The translations under genes and the position numbers were made by a program. The notes below the pieces were generated by a model. The model worked only from the letters and a program-made list of their open reading frames with translations. It was not told where the DNA came from and did not search any database. A DNA stretch of 64,000 bases from Dicyema japonicum (taxonomy: Eukaryota; Dicyemida; Rhombozoa; Dicyemidae): contig RDEW01000016.1 of the NCBI GenBank assembly GCA_011109175.1, forward strand, positions 422,811 to 486,810. Direction: 5' to 3'. Below are positions 12,471 to 24,477 of this stretch, one piece after another (positions within the stretch are counted from its first letter, which is position 1; every line of letters begins with the position of its first letter).

Positions 12471-12561
12471 TAATAATGGTTTCCAAGTGGTTTAATGCAT
12501 ATTTAAAAAATCGACCGCAATAAATTATTAAAAAATGGTCGTTTATTTTTGACATTTTTAG

Positions 12562-13911
12562 ATGAACCTTTTTGCACGACGATTAGTGACCTCTTCAAGA
12601 AAATTAGTAACGTACTCTCCTTCGTTCGTGATCCCCAACAAGCTCGATCCCATACCAACGTATCAGGTCATGGACCCACAGGGTAACATCAACGACCAAA
12701 GTCAAATTCCAAAGGTACTTAAATCTTAACACGAGATGTCAAACGACAAATTGGTGGAGATATTTAAAAATATGGTATTTCTAAACACAGTCGATGATAT
12801 TTTGCTGGAGTCACAAAGACAAGGGAGGACCTCCTTTTATATGACACACTACGGAGAGGAGGCTTTGGTGGCCATGGCTGAAGCATTTACTCTCCAAGAT
12901 TTCATTTCTACGCAATACAGGGAGTTGGGTAAGGATTCATTGGCTAATTCAGGATTTCTCATCCAGCGGGGGTATTCTCTCAATGAAATCATGAACGTGA
13001 CCACCTCTAACGTGGATGACTATGCCATTGGGAGGCAGTCAAACCCTGCTACATGTCCACAAAACTCAATGTATACATAAATTCTGCCCCCCTGGCTACT
13101 CAGATTCCACAAGGTACTGACTTTCACAGATAGAATAGCCGTGGGACAAGCATATGCAAAGAAAATGTTGGGAGACAACTCCTGCGTTGTTGTTTTCTTT
13201 GGAGACGGATGTTCTTCTGAGGGAGACGCCTTCACCGGCCTTAATTTCGCCGCTACATTGAAATCCCCAGTTGTGTTTGTTTGGTTTGCTTTACACGTGA
13301 ATGCAGTCGAAACAACCAATATGCGATATCGACACACATCAATGAGCAATATTGCGGCGATGCCATTGGTTTTGCCATAATTTGTCACATTTAGCTGCCA
13401 GAAGTGTAGCATTGGGAATTCCCACAATTAGAGTTGACGGGAATGATGTATTCGCTATGTATAATTCAGCAAAAGCTGCACGGAAGATGTGCACGGAGAG
13501 TGGGTCCCCCGTTTTGATAGAAGCTATGAGTTACCGGTATTTATGCGAATTTATAGATGTAGTATAAGTCATCACAGCACATCTGACGACAGTGCAGCCT
13601 ACAGGGAGACAATGAACTTGAGGAATGGAAGACTTTGAAATCCCCCTTCACTCGTTTCAGAAATTACTTGGTTAACAACGGCCTGTGGGATCTCTCGACT
13701 GAGAAACAATATCGTTCCGACTGCTTTAAAAATGTATGACTGATTCTAATCACAGATTGTGGACAAGCTCAAAGAAAAAGAGCAAGTTCCAAAGCCAGGT
13801 CCCGAGACAGTCTTTAATCAGATGTATTCTGAATTGCCTCCGTTTTACAATCAGCAAAGGAACCAACTCTATGATCACATCAACAAACACCAGGCTTATT
13901 ACAATAATTAG
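12562..13911 (+). CDS. BCKDHA: Branched-chain 2-oxoacid dehydrogenase E1 alpha subunit (mitochondrial)
   Basis: E1-alpha binds thiamine diphosphate and decarboxylates the keto acids from Leu, Ile and Val in the mitochondrial BCKDH complex. The N-terminus MNLFARRLVTSSRKLVTYS is a plausible targeting peptide. Then come MDPQGNI, ESQRQGRTSFYMTHYGEE, TQYREL, IGRQ, SAPLATQIPQAVGQAYA, the ThDP motif FGDGCSSEGDAFTG ... CRNNQYAIST, IRVDGNDVFAMYN, LIEAMSYR and HHSTSDDSAAYR, to a C-terminus ending HQAYYNN and TAG. Seven introns: 12715-12735, 12929-12952, 13114-13138, 13284-13306, 13369-13394, 13537-13562 and 13734-13755 (21-26 nt). Two one-base frame breaks remain, just after IGRQ (about 13038) and after AAYR (a GGG run near 13604). 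All splice sites and the rest of the frame are intact, so I favour missing bases in the assembly over a pseudogene. Confidence 0.92.
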
Positions 13912-14040
13912 TATTACTAATATTTGCTTTACTGAGTGACCACTAACTGAAAAAATAATTAATAAATTACCAATTTAACCGCAATATTTTATTATTTTTT
14001 AATAATTATAATTACTTTGTGTATCAATACAATAGAATCC

Positions 14041-15765
14041 ATTAATTACAGGACCATTCCTAGACAGAGAGTTCAAGGCCCAGAAATTGAAGTGGAATCG
14101 GATTCTTACAAAGGTAAATCGCAACCGTAGTACCGGAGAAGTGTGGAAAGCCATCCGAAATGTTGCAAAGGGAGAAGAAACTTCCCCGAGGATGACTATA
14201 CTCAACGAGACGTTAACAATTTGATAAAATTCTACACAAAAATTTCGTACAAGGAACACAGGAAGTCGGAAGTGCTTCTCTCTTCATGGAGAAAACTGAA
14301 GAAGGATTCTAACCAGTTTACGTCTCGGATGAAGACGTGAAGAATGCGCTGCATTCTACAAGAACAACGTACTCTGCCGGTCCTGACAACATTCCAGTAG
14401 TGTTATCGAAGAACCCTGGAGATATTGGAGTCGGTTTTCTAACGTCGGTGTATAACTATTCAATTAATTGTAATGTAATACCGTTGTTATGGAAGCAAGC
14501 CAACATCCGACCTATACTGAAACCTGGAAAACCTAAGGAAGATCCGGCATCATTTAGACCTGTGTCATTGTTTGTTCCATATCGAAAATCCTGGAAAGGC
14601 TTGTGCTTGGGAGAATCATTGCTTTCTTACCAGAAAAGGATTTTCAACACGGATTCAAGAGCGATTGTTCTACATCAACGTATCTACAGAAATTAACTAA
14701 CTTTATTAGAGATGGATTTTCAAACAAACCAAGGCATTTGAAAACAATCTTGTGTTCATTGATATTAACAAGGCTTTTTATTCTATTTTGAGAAAAATAT
14801 TATTAAAGAAAATTTTCCAGTCCAAGATCTAGGGGAAGCTTAAACTTTGGATAACAAAATTTTTAAGTGGACGAAGGAGACGTGTATGCCTCGGAGGACT
14901 GAAATCAGTCTCGCGTCTTTTCCCAAATGGTGTCCCCCAAAGATCTCCTTTATCCCCCGCCTTATTCAATTTATACCTGGCTGACCTCCCGACACCGGAA
15001 TCCAATAACGATGTTCTACTCACATATGCGGACGACATTGTTTTGGCCTCACGTGATCGGGATATCCAAAATGCTACAGAAAGATTACAAATTAACCTGG
15101 ACCGACTCAACGCCTGGGTAATGAAGAACCGACTCACGATAAATTCCAGAAAGTCGGTCACGTCTATGTTTACTTCGGACAAAAGGTTGGGGAAGATGAC
15201 TGTCAAGTTAAAATTGGACAACGTTGAAATCCCCTTCAGTAAATGTCAGAAGATCCTGGGCGTGACACTGGATACACACTTATGTTTGTCACCACACGTG
15301 GCAAACATTGTTCTGAAGTGCGAGAAGAGGATCAATGTATTAAAATGTTTATCTGGAATATGGAAGACAGGTACCCACCCGGTCTTGATGAACATTTACA
15401 AGCAATACATCGAACCATGCTTCTCGTACGCGTGTGCTTCGTGGGGACCTTCATTATCATGGACGAACACTAAGAAAATCGAGGACGTTCAAAAGAAGGC
15501 TTTCAGAATGACGGAGCGGTGGTCTTGTGGGAGACACAGAACCGGACCGACTACTCTGGAGGCCCTCATTAAACAAAACTCTGGCATGCGGGAAGGTGGC
15601 CCTGCAAATACAGTCAGCCGCCCAGTACGAGCTTGTGTGGGTACGAGGGAGGAGCACCGGGAAAGAATGAGGATTTTGGCGGAGCGCATCGGGATCACGT
15701 GATAGTTAGTTTTGGTTTTACCGTGGTCTTGGGTGTTAAATAAATAAAATAAAATAGAACCAAAT
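14041..15765 (+). mobile_element. Jockey/CR1-like LINE, endonuclease-less 3' half with full RT, frameshifted
   Basis: Starts about 130 bp after BCKDHA. Successive frames carry pre-RT sequence (14143-14340), SAGPDNIPVVLSKNPGD and RPILKPGKPKEDPASFRPVS (14370-14570), ILFNLYL-like sequence, the polymerase motif YADDIVLASRDRDI (about 15030), and the post-RT YIEPCFSYACASWGPSLSW to a C-terminus ending ERIGIT at 15702. The 3' UTR holds TAGTTAGTTTTGGTTTTACC, GTGGTCTTGGGTG and TTAAATAAATAAAA, a terminus shared by many copies in this window. Several frameshifts make it inactive. It is the best reference for this family here. Confidence 0.9.
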
Positions 15766-15978
15766 ACACCGGTTGGATCTCTGGCAGCGTCCGCTCTTGG
15801 CTGTTAACCACCGGTTTTCTTAACTCGAAGAAACCGTGAGTAAATAATAAATAAATTAATGAGAAAAGTAGATTTCTATTATATTTTGAGTGAAAAGACT
15901 ATTTTCTCTCACAGATGAATAATACTCTGTTTTAGGCAAATTAACCAAACGTTATAGTGTAAAGACGTATCGAATTCA

Positions 15979-16478
15979 TTATCTTAGAAGACAGTTTTTG
16001 AAAATTATCACAATCAGGTTGAGTTTCTGATGACGGCAAACCTTCACTATTGATAGCATCATTCCACTTTTGGAGACGACTGACAACGAACAAAAAAGAG
16101 AGGAATGTAAAGATGTAAGTTTATTATGGTTTCCTTGCTTCACATGTGGTAAGTAGCTCAAACTCTTTTCCATCGCATCATCCCCTACATTTAATTCTAC
16201 AACTTCTTCAATCGACATTAAGAACCGATCTTTATGTCATCTATGGAAAGACTTGGACACAACCCTCCTGGTATAAGCGCTTCAGAATTGATGCTCTGGA
16301 CTTCAGCAGGGCAATCAGGTGTCCATGGACTCGACATGAGAGTGGGGGATCTCTGAGAACGGCCTGTTTTGGTGATGTGTTTCCTATTTATACCAGCCTG
16401 CATGTTAGCGAAGATGGGTTGACCATTTAATTCCTTTGTCCCCCAAGACATACGATTCTTGTCTAATCTATCATCCAA
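15979..16478 (-). CDS. Unknown protein, two exons (candidate gene)
   Basis: Not recognised. A minus-strand frame (16478-16218) gives a polar protein beginning MDDRLDKNRMSWGTKELNG, with NMQAGINRKHITKTG and PWTPDCPAEVQ. Removing a 20-nt GT-AG intron (16206-16225) joins it in frame to EVVELNVGDDAMEKSLSYL, ending at 15979. The intron has the length and ends of those in the certain genes, which is the main support. A weak likeness of GTKELN...AGINRKHI to a calponin-type repeat is not enough to name it. Upstream exons may exist, since the frame is open for a while above 16478. Both composition and conservation are unknown. Confidence 0.35.
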
Positions 16479-16499
16479 TATGAGTAAGGTGGAATTAGT

Positions 16500-17079
16500 T
16501 CTCAGACACTGTTGATCCGATGGTCCCTTATTTCATAAGTTCGTGTATCAAAAATCTTCTGAGTCCACCAAGAATGGTAACAATAGGCTATATCCAAATT
16601 GGGGATATGAGCACATTAAGTGTACCGGAGCTGTGTCATAGGTCACTAACTCAACCTTCGGAGATAACTAGCAGTATTCAATTTTCAAAATTCTTTTTAA
16701 ATTTTCTAGATATAATTTAAAAAAATATATATTCAAATTTTTAATTTAATTAATATATGTTCTTTTTGTGATCTTCGGATCTGAGGGATTGAATAGTGTT
16801 ACTTCCATCTTGGGTGTTATTATGACGTCGATTTGTTTTTGAGGACATATCAGGATTGCTCTTAATCAGGCTCCTTGGGCATTTTGAGTGTGGTTCCTGA
16901 AATGAACGAACAAAAAACTGAGTTCACTACATTCAAAAGAGAAAGCAAAGTTACCAATGAGATATGGAGAAGAGCAAAAAAAAGTCGGGTCATTGCTCGG
17001 CGACTGGGAAAATGTTGTCAACAATGTAATTGTTCGTTATTAGTTAAAGCACATTCGCGTTACCAGTAAACACTGTTTA
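16500..17079. other. Intergenic, partly AT-rich
   Basis: May contain 5' exons of the preceding candidate gene. Nothing firm is visible. Confidence 0.35.
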
Positions 17080-17560
17080 TGGTTTAGCTTGTGCCATGTT
17101 TTTCGATTATCCTTCCGTTAGTCTTCTCCATCCTTTTCGTTGTCGTGCTCGTTTCCTGATTTTGTCCAGATTGTCCTCATCCATCAGTTGGCCCCCGATC
17201 ACTGCGTAATCCTCCGCAATTGTTTTTGGAAGGCAACTTCTCGGACGTCCTCTGAATGCAGGAAATACATTAAGGCCGAGAACTCTTCCATGGCGGCATT
17301 GCATGGTGTCTGCTTACCCATCCGTAGAATATGTCCAAAAAGGCGCCAGCGGGCTTCAAGTACGTTCAGACTTATTGGTCCACAATCAGTAGGTCTGTAT
17401 AATTCATTGTTTGAGATTTTCTTTGGCCAAGAGTATCCAAGGAGTTTTCTTAGTCGGCCTCTGTGAAACGAGTCAAGTTGTTCCATATCTTTCACTGGCA
17501 TTGAGGAGACTAAATCGAAAGAGTTTTCATAATGGTAATCTTCACCATTTGATTTGGTCA
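17080..17560 (-). mobile_element. LINE C-terminal fragment (FHR...GHILRM type)
   Basis: Minus frames 17501-17199 and 17304-17107 encode LDSFHRGRLRKLLGYSWPKK, ISNNELYRPT, RWRLFGHILRMGKQTPCNAA and RGRPRSCLPKTI, the region after RT in APE-type LINEs that ends near IRKRARQRKGWRRL. One frameshift separates the two. Relatives lie at 25610-26115, 56565-56810 and 59540-59970. The flank 17515-17595 is shared with 63530-63620. Confidence 0.8.
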
Positions 17561-19500
17561 GGGAGAAGGTAGGAGGATCCCTTTCAACAACTTTTCATTC
17601 CAGGGCTAAAAGAATCCCGAATATAGACTGGTGAACCCTCACCAACGTCGAAGGTCACATTAACAGTTTTTTAATAAAAGTTACTAATTAATTATATTAT
17701 TTAGGGGGACACAAAAAAGGATGAGAAACACTCCTGACTATCTAAGGCCAACGTAGTACGGACTCAGCATTCAAAGAGTATTTGAACACAGAGCTGATGA
17801 ACATATCAACGGATTTGCCACCCCAAAGTCATGAGAGTTGGCTAAACAGGCAAACTAAGCAGTGGGTTAGCAAAGGATGATGAAAAAGACTCGGTTTTGA
17901 AGAACTAAACGGTGAACAACCTTGCCAACGACAGAATGAAATACGGATGCAATATCAGAACACAAGTGACCGAATCATAAGATATTGGCTGGAAAAGCAA
18001 GTATCAAAAAAACAATTTGACGAGATATAGACACGTAAAAATCGACCAGATAAGAAAAATTGATGCCTCAAGGACAACGGAACGTTTAACGAGGATATTT
18101 GAGAGGCAACCTACGAAAACTATCTGTAGAGACGGTCAAGGCAACAGATCGCAGACCAGTCAGAGGTTGTGGAGCTCATTGCTGATATTTTCAAAAAAGA
18201 TGTTTAAATGAAACTATGAGAATATTAGAGTTACTTCAGAAAGAGGATAACTTGTAGAGAAAGTAACCACCAAAGAAGTGCAATAACGTGGATAAAACTA
18301 AAGAACAGCAATGGTAAGGCTCTGAGGGACTGAATGAAGAATTCTCAAATATTGAATCCACAACCTTTACGGAAACATTGCTCAGATACCTATGCAATAC
18401 TTAGGGCTGCCAGCACCTTACTGGTGGGAGAGGGGTCCTGATAACTGTTCAGAAAGCTCACAAGCTAGCGTCAATCTTTAGAATTGACATGTAAAACGTT
18501 TTTGATTCCAGATAAAACTATTAAAAACGCTGGATGGATTTCTCGACAGCTTCAGACGGTCACATTGCTCTTTAGTAACGAAGGTCTGGGGGTGTCTCTT
18601 TAATGTCCTTTTAGACGACGATGTGTATCTCCTGGCCAATGTTTAAAAATAAACGGGAAGCAGATTTCGAGAAAAATAATTTTCCTAGAATGGACTTGAA
18701 GACTAACGTAGCCATGGAAGATACTTCACCTTGAACCTTTAAGGTTCGCGTGGTCGACCTAATATCACTATAGCAGTAATCTTGGATGAAGACCTCAGAA
18801 ATGGGGAGGACTTCGACTGACTACGTGATATTGCCCTGAACAGACAAATGTGGAAAAATTAACTAGTCTTTTGGTTTCTCATGCTGCACGTGGTTTGTAA
18901 TGCTCACTGGAATCGCGTAAACAAGTGGGGTCACTATATAATATTCAACACTTCTCCTAGGCATCTCACGTGATAAGCAAAAGGGACCCAAATCTAAAAA
19001 AACCTGCTCTGTGAGTCAGTTTGCTTCATGAAACTACATTCGGCGTTGAACCAAGTACTTCTTCCACCATGGGTGCAACATTTGATAATTATGGGGTTAA
19101 GATGATTAAAATACAGCAACCAGCACTTTAGGTCTCAGTTAAGGTCCCACTTCAACGCTGATAAGTGGAAGGCTACCCTCAAAGAAAGCTTCTCCCTCCA
19201 ACCACTGTACCTAATCAAACTCTCTTTTTGCATTTCAGTGATGCACAACAAAATCTGTCTCTTAAAAGTAGCTGATCTAAGAGTTCAATCGATCGAGCCA
19301 ATTGTAACTTGATTACTGCCATGGAATCAAATTCTGGGTAGACGAGTGACTCCTTCATAAGTGTTTCGTCACCGCTGAACCAGATTGTCTTCTGGAACTC
19401 ACAAACAAACTAAAAGAAGGAACGATAAGTCAAGAACACTTTCAATATCTTTGATGCCTTGGATTAATTAGCATGACGGTTTTTACTTTTTATATAAAGT
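17561..19500. other. Degraded, probably retroelement-derived sequence
   Basis: Many short frames and a few RT-like scraps on the plus strand (LLDDDVYLLAN near 18610, ILDEDLRNGEDF near 18780) suggest a very old LINE copy, but no continuous similarity can be followed. CACGTG occurs at 18887 and 18967. Confidence 0.35.
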
Positions 19501-19682
19501 GTGAGTTCTGCCAAAGCTGAGACGGACAACCTCGTTCTGGCCCACCTTCATAATCCCCATCAGATCTGACTGATTTCTGAAAGCAACCATTTTTGGTTTG
19601 TACTTTTCTGCTAGCAATCAGTTTCCTTCAATGAAGGGATCAAAATATATATGTCCACGCAAAATTACTATTTTTATGTTCC

Positions 19683-19922
19683 AGGCCTGGTGGCGCTGTG
19701 TAATGACTGCCAGGCAAAAGGCATGATCGCCCCTAGTTCGAATCTCGCTTCTGTACATTCTGACTAAAGGTTCCACATATTTACGATGCTTTGGCTTGAT
19801 GAGTGACGCTGTCATCAGTGAACATCTCACTTTGGAACCGGATCATCTACAAAAGAACTCACATCCAACAAAAAGAAGAGAATTCCTCGGTTTTTCTCAT
19901 CGATTAGTTATGATAACTGTTG
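19683..19922 (+). repeat. tRNA-derived SINE, near full-length copy
   Basis: Head 19683-19750 with a B-box (TAGTTCGAATCTCGC) and a damaged A-box (TGGCGCTGTGTAATG), linker TGTACATTCTGACTAAAGG, TTCCACATATTTACGATGC, core GAGTGACGCTGTCATCAGTG, an AACATCTCACTTTGGAACCGG block, ACAAAAAGAAGAGAATTCC, and the end TTAGTTATGATAACTGT. About 240 bp. Confidence 0.85.
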
Positions 19923-20609
19923 TCTACCTAAATAAATTGTATGTCCTGTCTGGGAGAGCGATTGCTAATATGGCTCTTCGTCTCCATGTTTGCTTGTACG
20001 GACAACTCACTGTGGACGAGAGGGTTGATTGTCTAAAACGTGCTTTACAAAACTAAATAATTTGGTTGAAAAGTAAAGGTGTTGATCCTCAGTTAATTTT
20101 GTCCACCAGTAATGTTCCTTTACTCCATTCGTTCCATACATGTGAACCAATTCAGACCAAAGTCTGCCCCCATACTACTTGTTTCAACCTACCACCATGT
20201 CGAAAATGCTGGTGAGACTTGATCTGGGGCTAATGTCCTCTAAACTGCAAAGCCCGTGTTCTAGCACTAATCGACACACAGAAGGGCGCTTCCAAGAGGG
20301 GTCTCCCATAAAAATTTTGTCGTGAATCATAGGATATTGATACTTCAGTCTCTTCCATGTTCTTCAAATGTAGCCAGTCATCTAATAGAGTCAAGGTCGT
20401 CAGCGGTTTCAACTCTCTTCGATGTTTTAGGCATTTCTAATACAAAGGCAGGGATAATCTTGTGCTCCCCCAAAAGCAGTTCTCCCGGCAAGCAATAGTC
20501 TTTGATGGGTACATATTCAAGGGAGGTCGTGTCCACGGTGAGGCAGGACATTGATGACTACACACTAAGTCAAGGATAGCTTAAATGTTAAAAGTTAAAG
20601 AAATTAATG
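19923..20609. other. Intergenic between SINE and tetraspanin gene
   Basis: Includes a plus-strand frame 19796-20056 that reads through the SINE and is not a gene. No other feature is recognised. Confidence 0.4.
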
Positions 20610-21364
20610 TCACAGTGGAAAGTATGTCCCGTAGAAATTGGGTTGAGTCTTTATAAGGTAGCACGTGTCGACTCCGGCAATCAACTGAAAATAACTAAAA
20701 AATTACTGTGAAGAATAAAAAAATAATTCCGATGGACACAACAAGGACGAAGAATTTTTGATCAATTGTCTGTATTTGCTTGAGACATCCGATTTTGTAA
20801 GGGTTTTTACAGACCTGATCAGTAGATGGGGGACAACAGCTCACAGGTATTGGAAGAAGCCGATTAGTCCAATCTGAGTCCCCATTAACTCCACAGCAAT
20901 CAAACAGACTTTGAATCAGATCAACCTTGCCTGAGCTCTGATTGTATTGATCGATCGAACGAGTGAGATATTCAGCAACTTCTTGTTGAGGTTTTTTGTG
21001 ATAGATAAAGCACAGTACAATCACTGAGAGGGTAATAGAGTCAACCAAGATGACACAAATACAAAACTAAATATATTTCGATTACTTACTCCTTTGCGTA
21101 TGCAGATGTTGTTAGTGAGGGCGAAGACACCGAACAGTGAGGATATTATGAAGGTTATTGAGAATAGTATGGACATGATGAATGGGAAGAGCGATATTGG
21201 GAATTTGTGTAGATCGATATTTCGGAATAATGGATTGAATTTTTTTGATATTTTTGCTGAGGAATAAATTGCAAGAGCAGCGACTCCCTGAATTATACAG
21301 TGTTTATTACCCCAAACATAATTATGGCGGTCAATATAATAAATCTAGGACAATGTAATCCCAT
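20610..21364 (-). CDS. Tetraspanin (four-transmembrane protein)
   Basis: Tetraspanins organise membrane microdomains at the plasma membrane or on endosomes. From ATG 21364 (an in-frame TAA lies upstream) the protein is about 228 residues, normal for the family. TM1 spans FIILTAIIMFGGVAALAIY, TM2 is in ILFSITFIISSLFGVFAL, TM3 in FCICVILVDSITLSVIV, and the large loop carries the diagnostic CCG (LFDCCGVNGDSDW) plus SCCPPS and two further cysteines (VCKNP, GCLKQ). TM4 is FFVLVVSIGIIFLFFTLIAG. Introns 21288-21310 (23 nt), 21067-21089 (23) and 20685-20706 (22) are all phase 0 and the frame is clean. The stop is TGA at 20610-20612. A CACGTG at 20662-20667 lies in coding sequence. I cannot assign an orthologue. 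Confidence 0.92.
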
Positions 21365-21479
21365 TATTATTCCATATATTTATGATTTTATTACTATTTT
21401 GGTTCGACGTATAATTATTATAAAATTTGTATTTATATTATTATTTTAATTAATTTTATATTTTTCGATTTATTTTTAA

Positions 21480-21815
21480 GGTGGCACTGTTTATAAGACC
21501 CCCCGATCTTTTCCCCCAATGCTTGACCACGCCGCAAGCAAAATAATGGCTCCGGTTCCATCGGTCTGTGTGGCCAAGAAACAAGTCGTTTCTTCCATTC
21601 AAGGCTAGAGGCTTCAAATACACGAAATTTGGGGAAAAAACCCACCCCTCTTCAAACTCTAATTAAAGATGATCGTCGTCTATTCAGGAACGCCGTGGGT
21701 ACTCTGGAGGAACACAGGAAAAACCTCTCGATCCTGTTGAGGCGTACAGGGATCACTTAATTAGTTGATTTACTCCTTCTTTCTTGGTGCTCCTTTTTCG
21801 GGGTTATTAAATAAA
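21480..21815 (+). mobile_element. Jockey/CR1-like LINE, 3' end
   Basis: Plus frames around 21640-21760 read PTPLQTLIKDDRRLFRNAV and LEEHRKNLSILLRRTGIT, homologous to the C-terminus EEHRERMRILAERIGIT at 15650-15702. The 3' UTR has ATTAGTTGATTTACTCC and GGGGTTATTAAATAAATAAG. The copy is 5'-truncated. Confidence 0.8.
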
Positions 21816-21929
21816 TAAGAATTAGTCGCGTGGTGCTATGTTGCTGCTAGATTCAAGATTTTTGTATGTTTCTCCAGTTCCTCCTATTCCCTTTTCGAAT
21901 AATTGCCTTCATGTGATCCAGTAAAGGAT

Positions 21930-22210
21930 CATTTTCTCCAAATAGACATCCAGATGACAGTCGTCGAGCTGGCACAGGGCTATAGGTCCAATGAGCTCTT
22001 GTTAACATCGGGGGATGTCGAGCCCAAACCGGACTGAACAATATGAGAATCCCACAACTGAATATCAATGGAATTATATCAAACCACGCCGATATCCCTG
22101 ACTACTTGGGAGGCACAAAATATATTGGTTTTCTACGATCAGATGGACTTCTGTAAGCTACAGAAGCTTGAATTGGCTTACTTTAACTCAGAAATAAGAA
22201 AATCCTTAAA
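21930..22210 (+). mobile_element. Jockey/CR1-like LINE, 5' start with degenerate 2A-like motif
   Basis: The plus frame at 21990-22035 reads ELLLTSGDVEPKPD then stop, a decayed form of the ILLSGDVKLNPGP motif found at 27855-27900. It is followed by MRIPQLNINGIISNHADI, the N-terminus of an APE-type endonuclease domain (compare the 26.8-28.0 kb copy). It lies just after the 3' end of another copy in the same orientation. Confidence 0.65.
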
Positions 22211-24477
22211 GACTTATCCATGGACAACTTTAGAGAATCCTCAAAGGTGCTTAGATCAATCAAGCTGATTTTGACTTTTTCAAAAAACGGCCTCGGTAAA
22301 AATAACCGAACTAAGATTTCTATAGTCAGTCAAGGGATTTGATGTTCTATCACTGCAAGATCAATAACATTCAAATTTCCTGACATTTGACTGAGAGAGT
22401 TCAACCTTGAGGGGCAAGTTCTCTGTTACTCGGCTCCATGCCTTGATCAAAAAGGCTCGCCTCTTCTGTCAAAGGCCTCGATGGTTTATGTATCCCCCAC
22501 TTGAAACACTAACTCCAGACTCTAAGGCCATTTATGAATTCTCAATCAGCTCACTATTATCCCATGATATTGATCGACCTGAAGCCTCTACCGCATTTCT
22601 CGTGTGGTCCTCTCAAACAAGATCAGCTGATCAAACATCCCTCCCAACTTAGGTTAAACGTCACTACACCTGATTAAAGAAATCTGGGGACGGTAGTTTA
22701 GCGCTCGTTCAGCAACCACTACCAAGCAACCTATTCGGCCGTTGTATGGTAAGGGAAAGAAGTTGGGTTTGTCCCCCAAAAAGGCGAAAAGATAAATCCC
22801 AGATGGTACTCGGATCCCATGAGAAAAATTACCGAATGTACTACATGAATGTTTTCCTGGATCGTCAAGAGTAGACGAAAGTAAAGGATTGTGTAAGTAC
22901 CAGTGAAGTCAAGTCATTAGAAGGTCTATATACTTTGAGGTATCTGTAGATTAGAAGGGATCTTTCATCGACCGTATCAAAAGCAGAAGGAAGAAGAACA
23001 TGGAGATGTTGATATCTCTTTTGTAGTTTCTCCTCAATCTGGGGACGTTTCCTATGTACACCCTTTTTATTGAAGAACCATCCAGCGTAACTACTTTTTT
23101 GCACGTGTCTTTCATCTTCCTTATGGAAACCACTAAACAAATTGAGAGGTACCAGGATAACCGCGGTTGATGCCGATTCTCTTAGGAAGCGGCGCAGTGC
23201 AGATTGAAGTCTTGAATATTCAAACTTCCTTTTTATTATTTCATTGATATTCTTTGGCGGGCTGCAGGAACTGGTACTTCAATTTTTTACAAAGTGGATT
23301 TGGACGTCTAGATTTATCGAAGAAAACGAATGTGAACTATTTAGTGTGGAGCCACAATTGGGTAAGAATTTTTTTCAATAGAAAAAATGCCTGGGGGAGC
23401 AACTGGGTAAAGTCAGAGATTGTTTAAAACGCAAACTCAATGGTAGTCAGTACAATCCCTTGTGAAGATTTGGATATGATCGGTCAACGTGATTATCAAT
23501 GGGGATTCCGTGGGAAAATGTTTTAGAGAACTGAAGAAGGCAATTTAAATTCCCAAAGCCAAAAAATACCTTAGGACAGCATGTCTTGTTATATCCAAGG
23601 TTTTTGACTCCTGTGGCACCTTAGACACTTCGATACGTTATTGGGAGTAACATTGGGCAAACAGCTTTGTTTTGGCTAGAAAACCTTTTATCTTAGAAAA
23701 ACGTTCATCCGGGTTGGAAATCATATATGCAGCTAGGTGATACTGAGAAGAGGGGTCCCACAAGCTCGATCTATACCTAGTCAGCTCAAGTGCGTCATAA
23801 GTGTGGTCCCTAATGCGTACCATTAGTAGATGATTGTCGTTGACTAAACCACAAGTAAATCAATGTCTTGGAAATGGTTTGCATCTCAGAGCAGTGTCAA
23901 GTAGGTTTAACCTTAACACGTGACAGGGCACAGTTAGCTGGATGGCAAAAATGTGAACCATAAAGGGCAAATTGTGATTTTCGGGAAATTAAACTATTTT
24001 GGAGTATGCATAGATCAGAGGGGTATTATTAAGGTCTAGAGAGATCTAGGCATTCCTTTATGTATATACCACGTGTATAAACCGTTCTTGTTTATGGTTT
24101 CCAACGGTGGTCTGAAACAGAGGGAGGAAATAGAGCTACTGGATAAAAACCTAGGATGTGAAATAAAATTGATGCATGGATAAGAGCATACATTCAGTGA
24201 CTCAGTGTGATAGTCCTAACAGAAGATCTGAACCCCGTTAATTTGTTTTTCGGTTCTTCACAACATTAATTAGTCTTTGGGTTTGAAGCAAATAAACTTT
24301 TTATCTAAAAAAGCAGGCAGATACATAAACAACTCCGTTCGATTCATTCACACCTATACTATTGTGACTTGGGGTCCTCTAACGAAAAAATCTAGAAAAA
24401 CGGGATTATTAAATTATTACTACTAAATAAACTTCATGAGTTTTAACGGCGTAATTAATAAATATATTTCAAGGTTA
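22211..24477. other. Mostly unexplained, with retroelement-like scraps
   Basis: No host gene recognised. A plus-strand stretch at 23990-24190 (FGVCIDQRGIIKV, GLKQREEIELLDKNLG) resembles the post-RT region of a LINE, and the surrounding 23.4-24.2 kb is probably one old copy. Frames at 22407-22652 and 22865-23140 match nothing known. Confidence 0.35.

Noticed and set aside
15489-15698. Minus-strand frames opposite the LINE C-terminus at 15.5-15.7 kb
   Set aside because: Antisense shadows of the RT-containing strand.
16021-16060. A tenth SINE copy (CTGATGACGGCAAACCTTCACT)
   Set aside because: Only about 20 bases resemble the core and no head or tail block is present.
15979-16478. Naming the 16 kb candidate as a calponin-repeat protein
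   Set aside because: Only GTK...AGINRKHI fits; the rest of the repeat and the usual tandem copies are absent.
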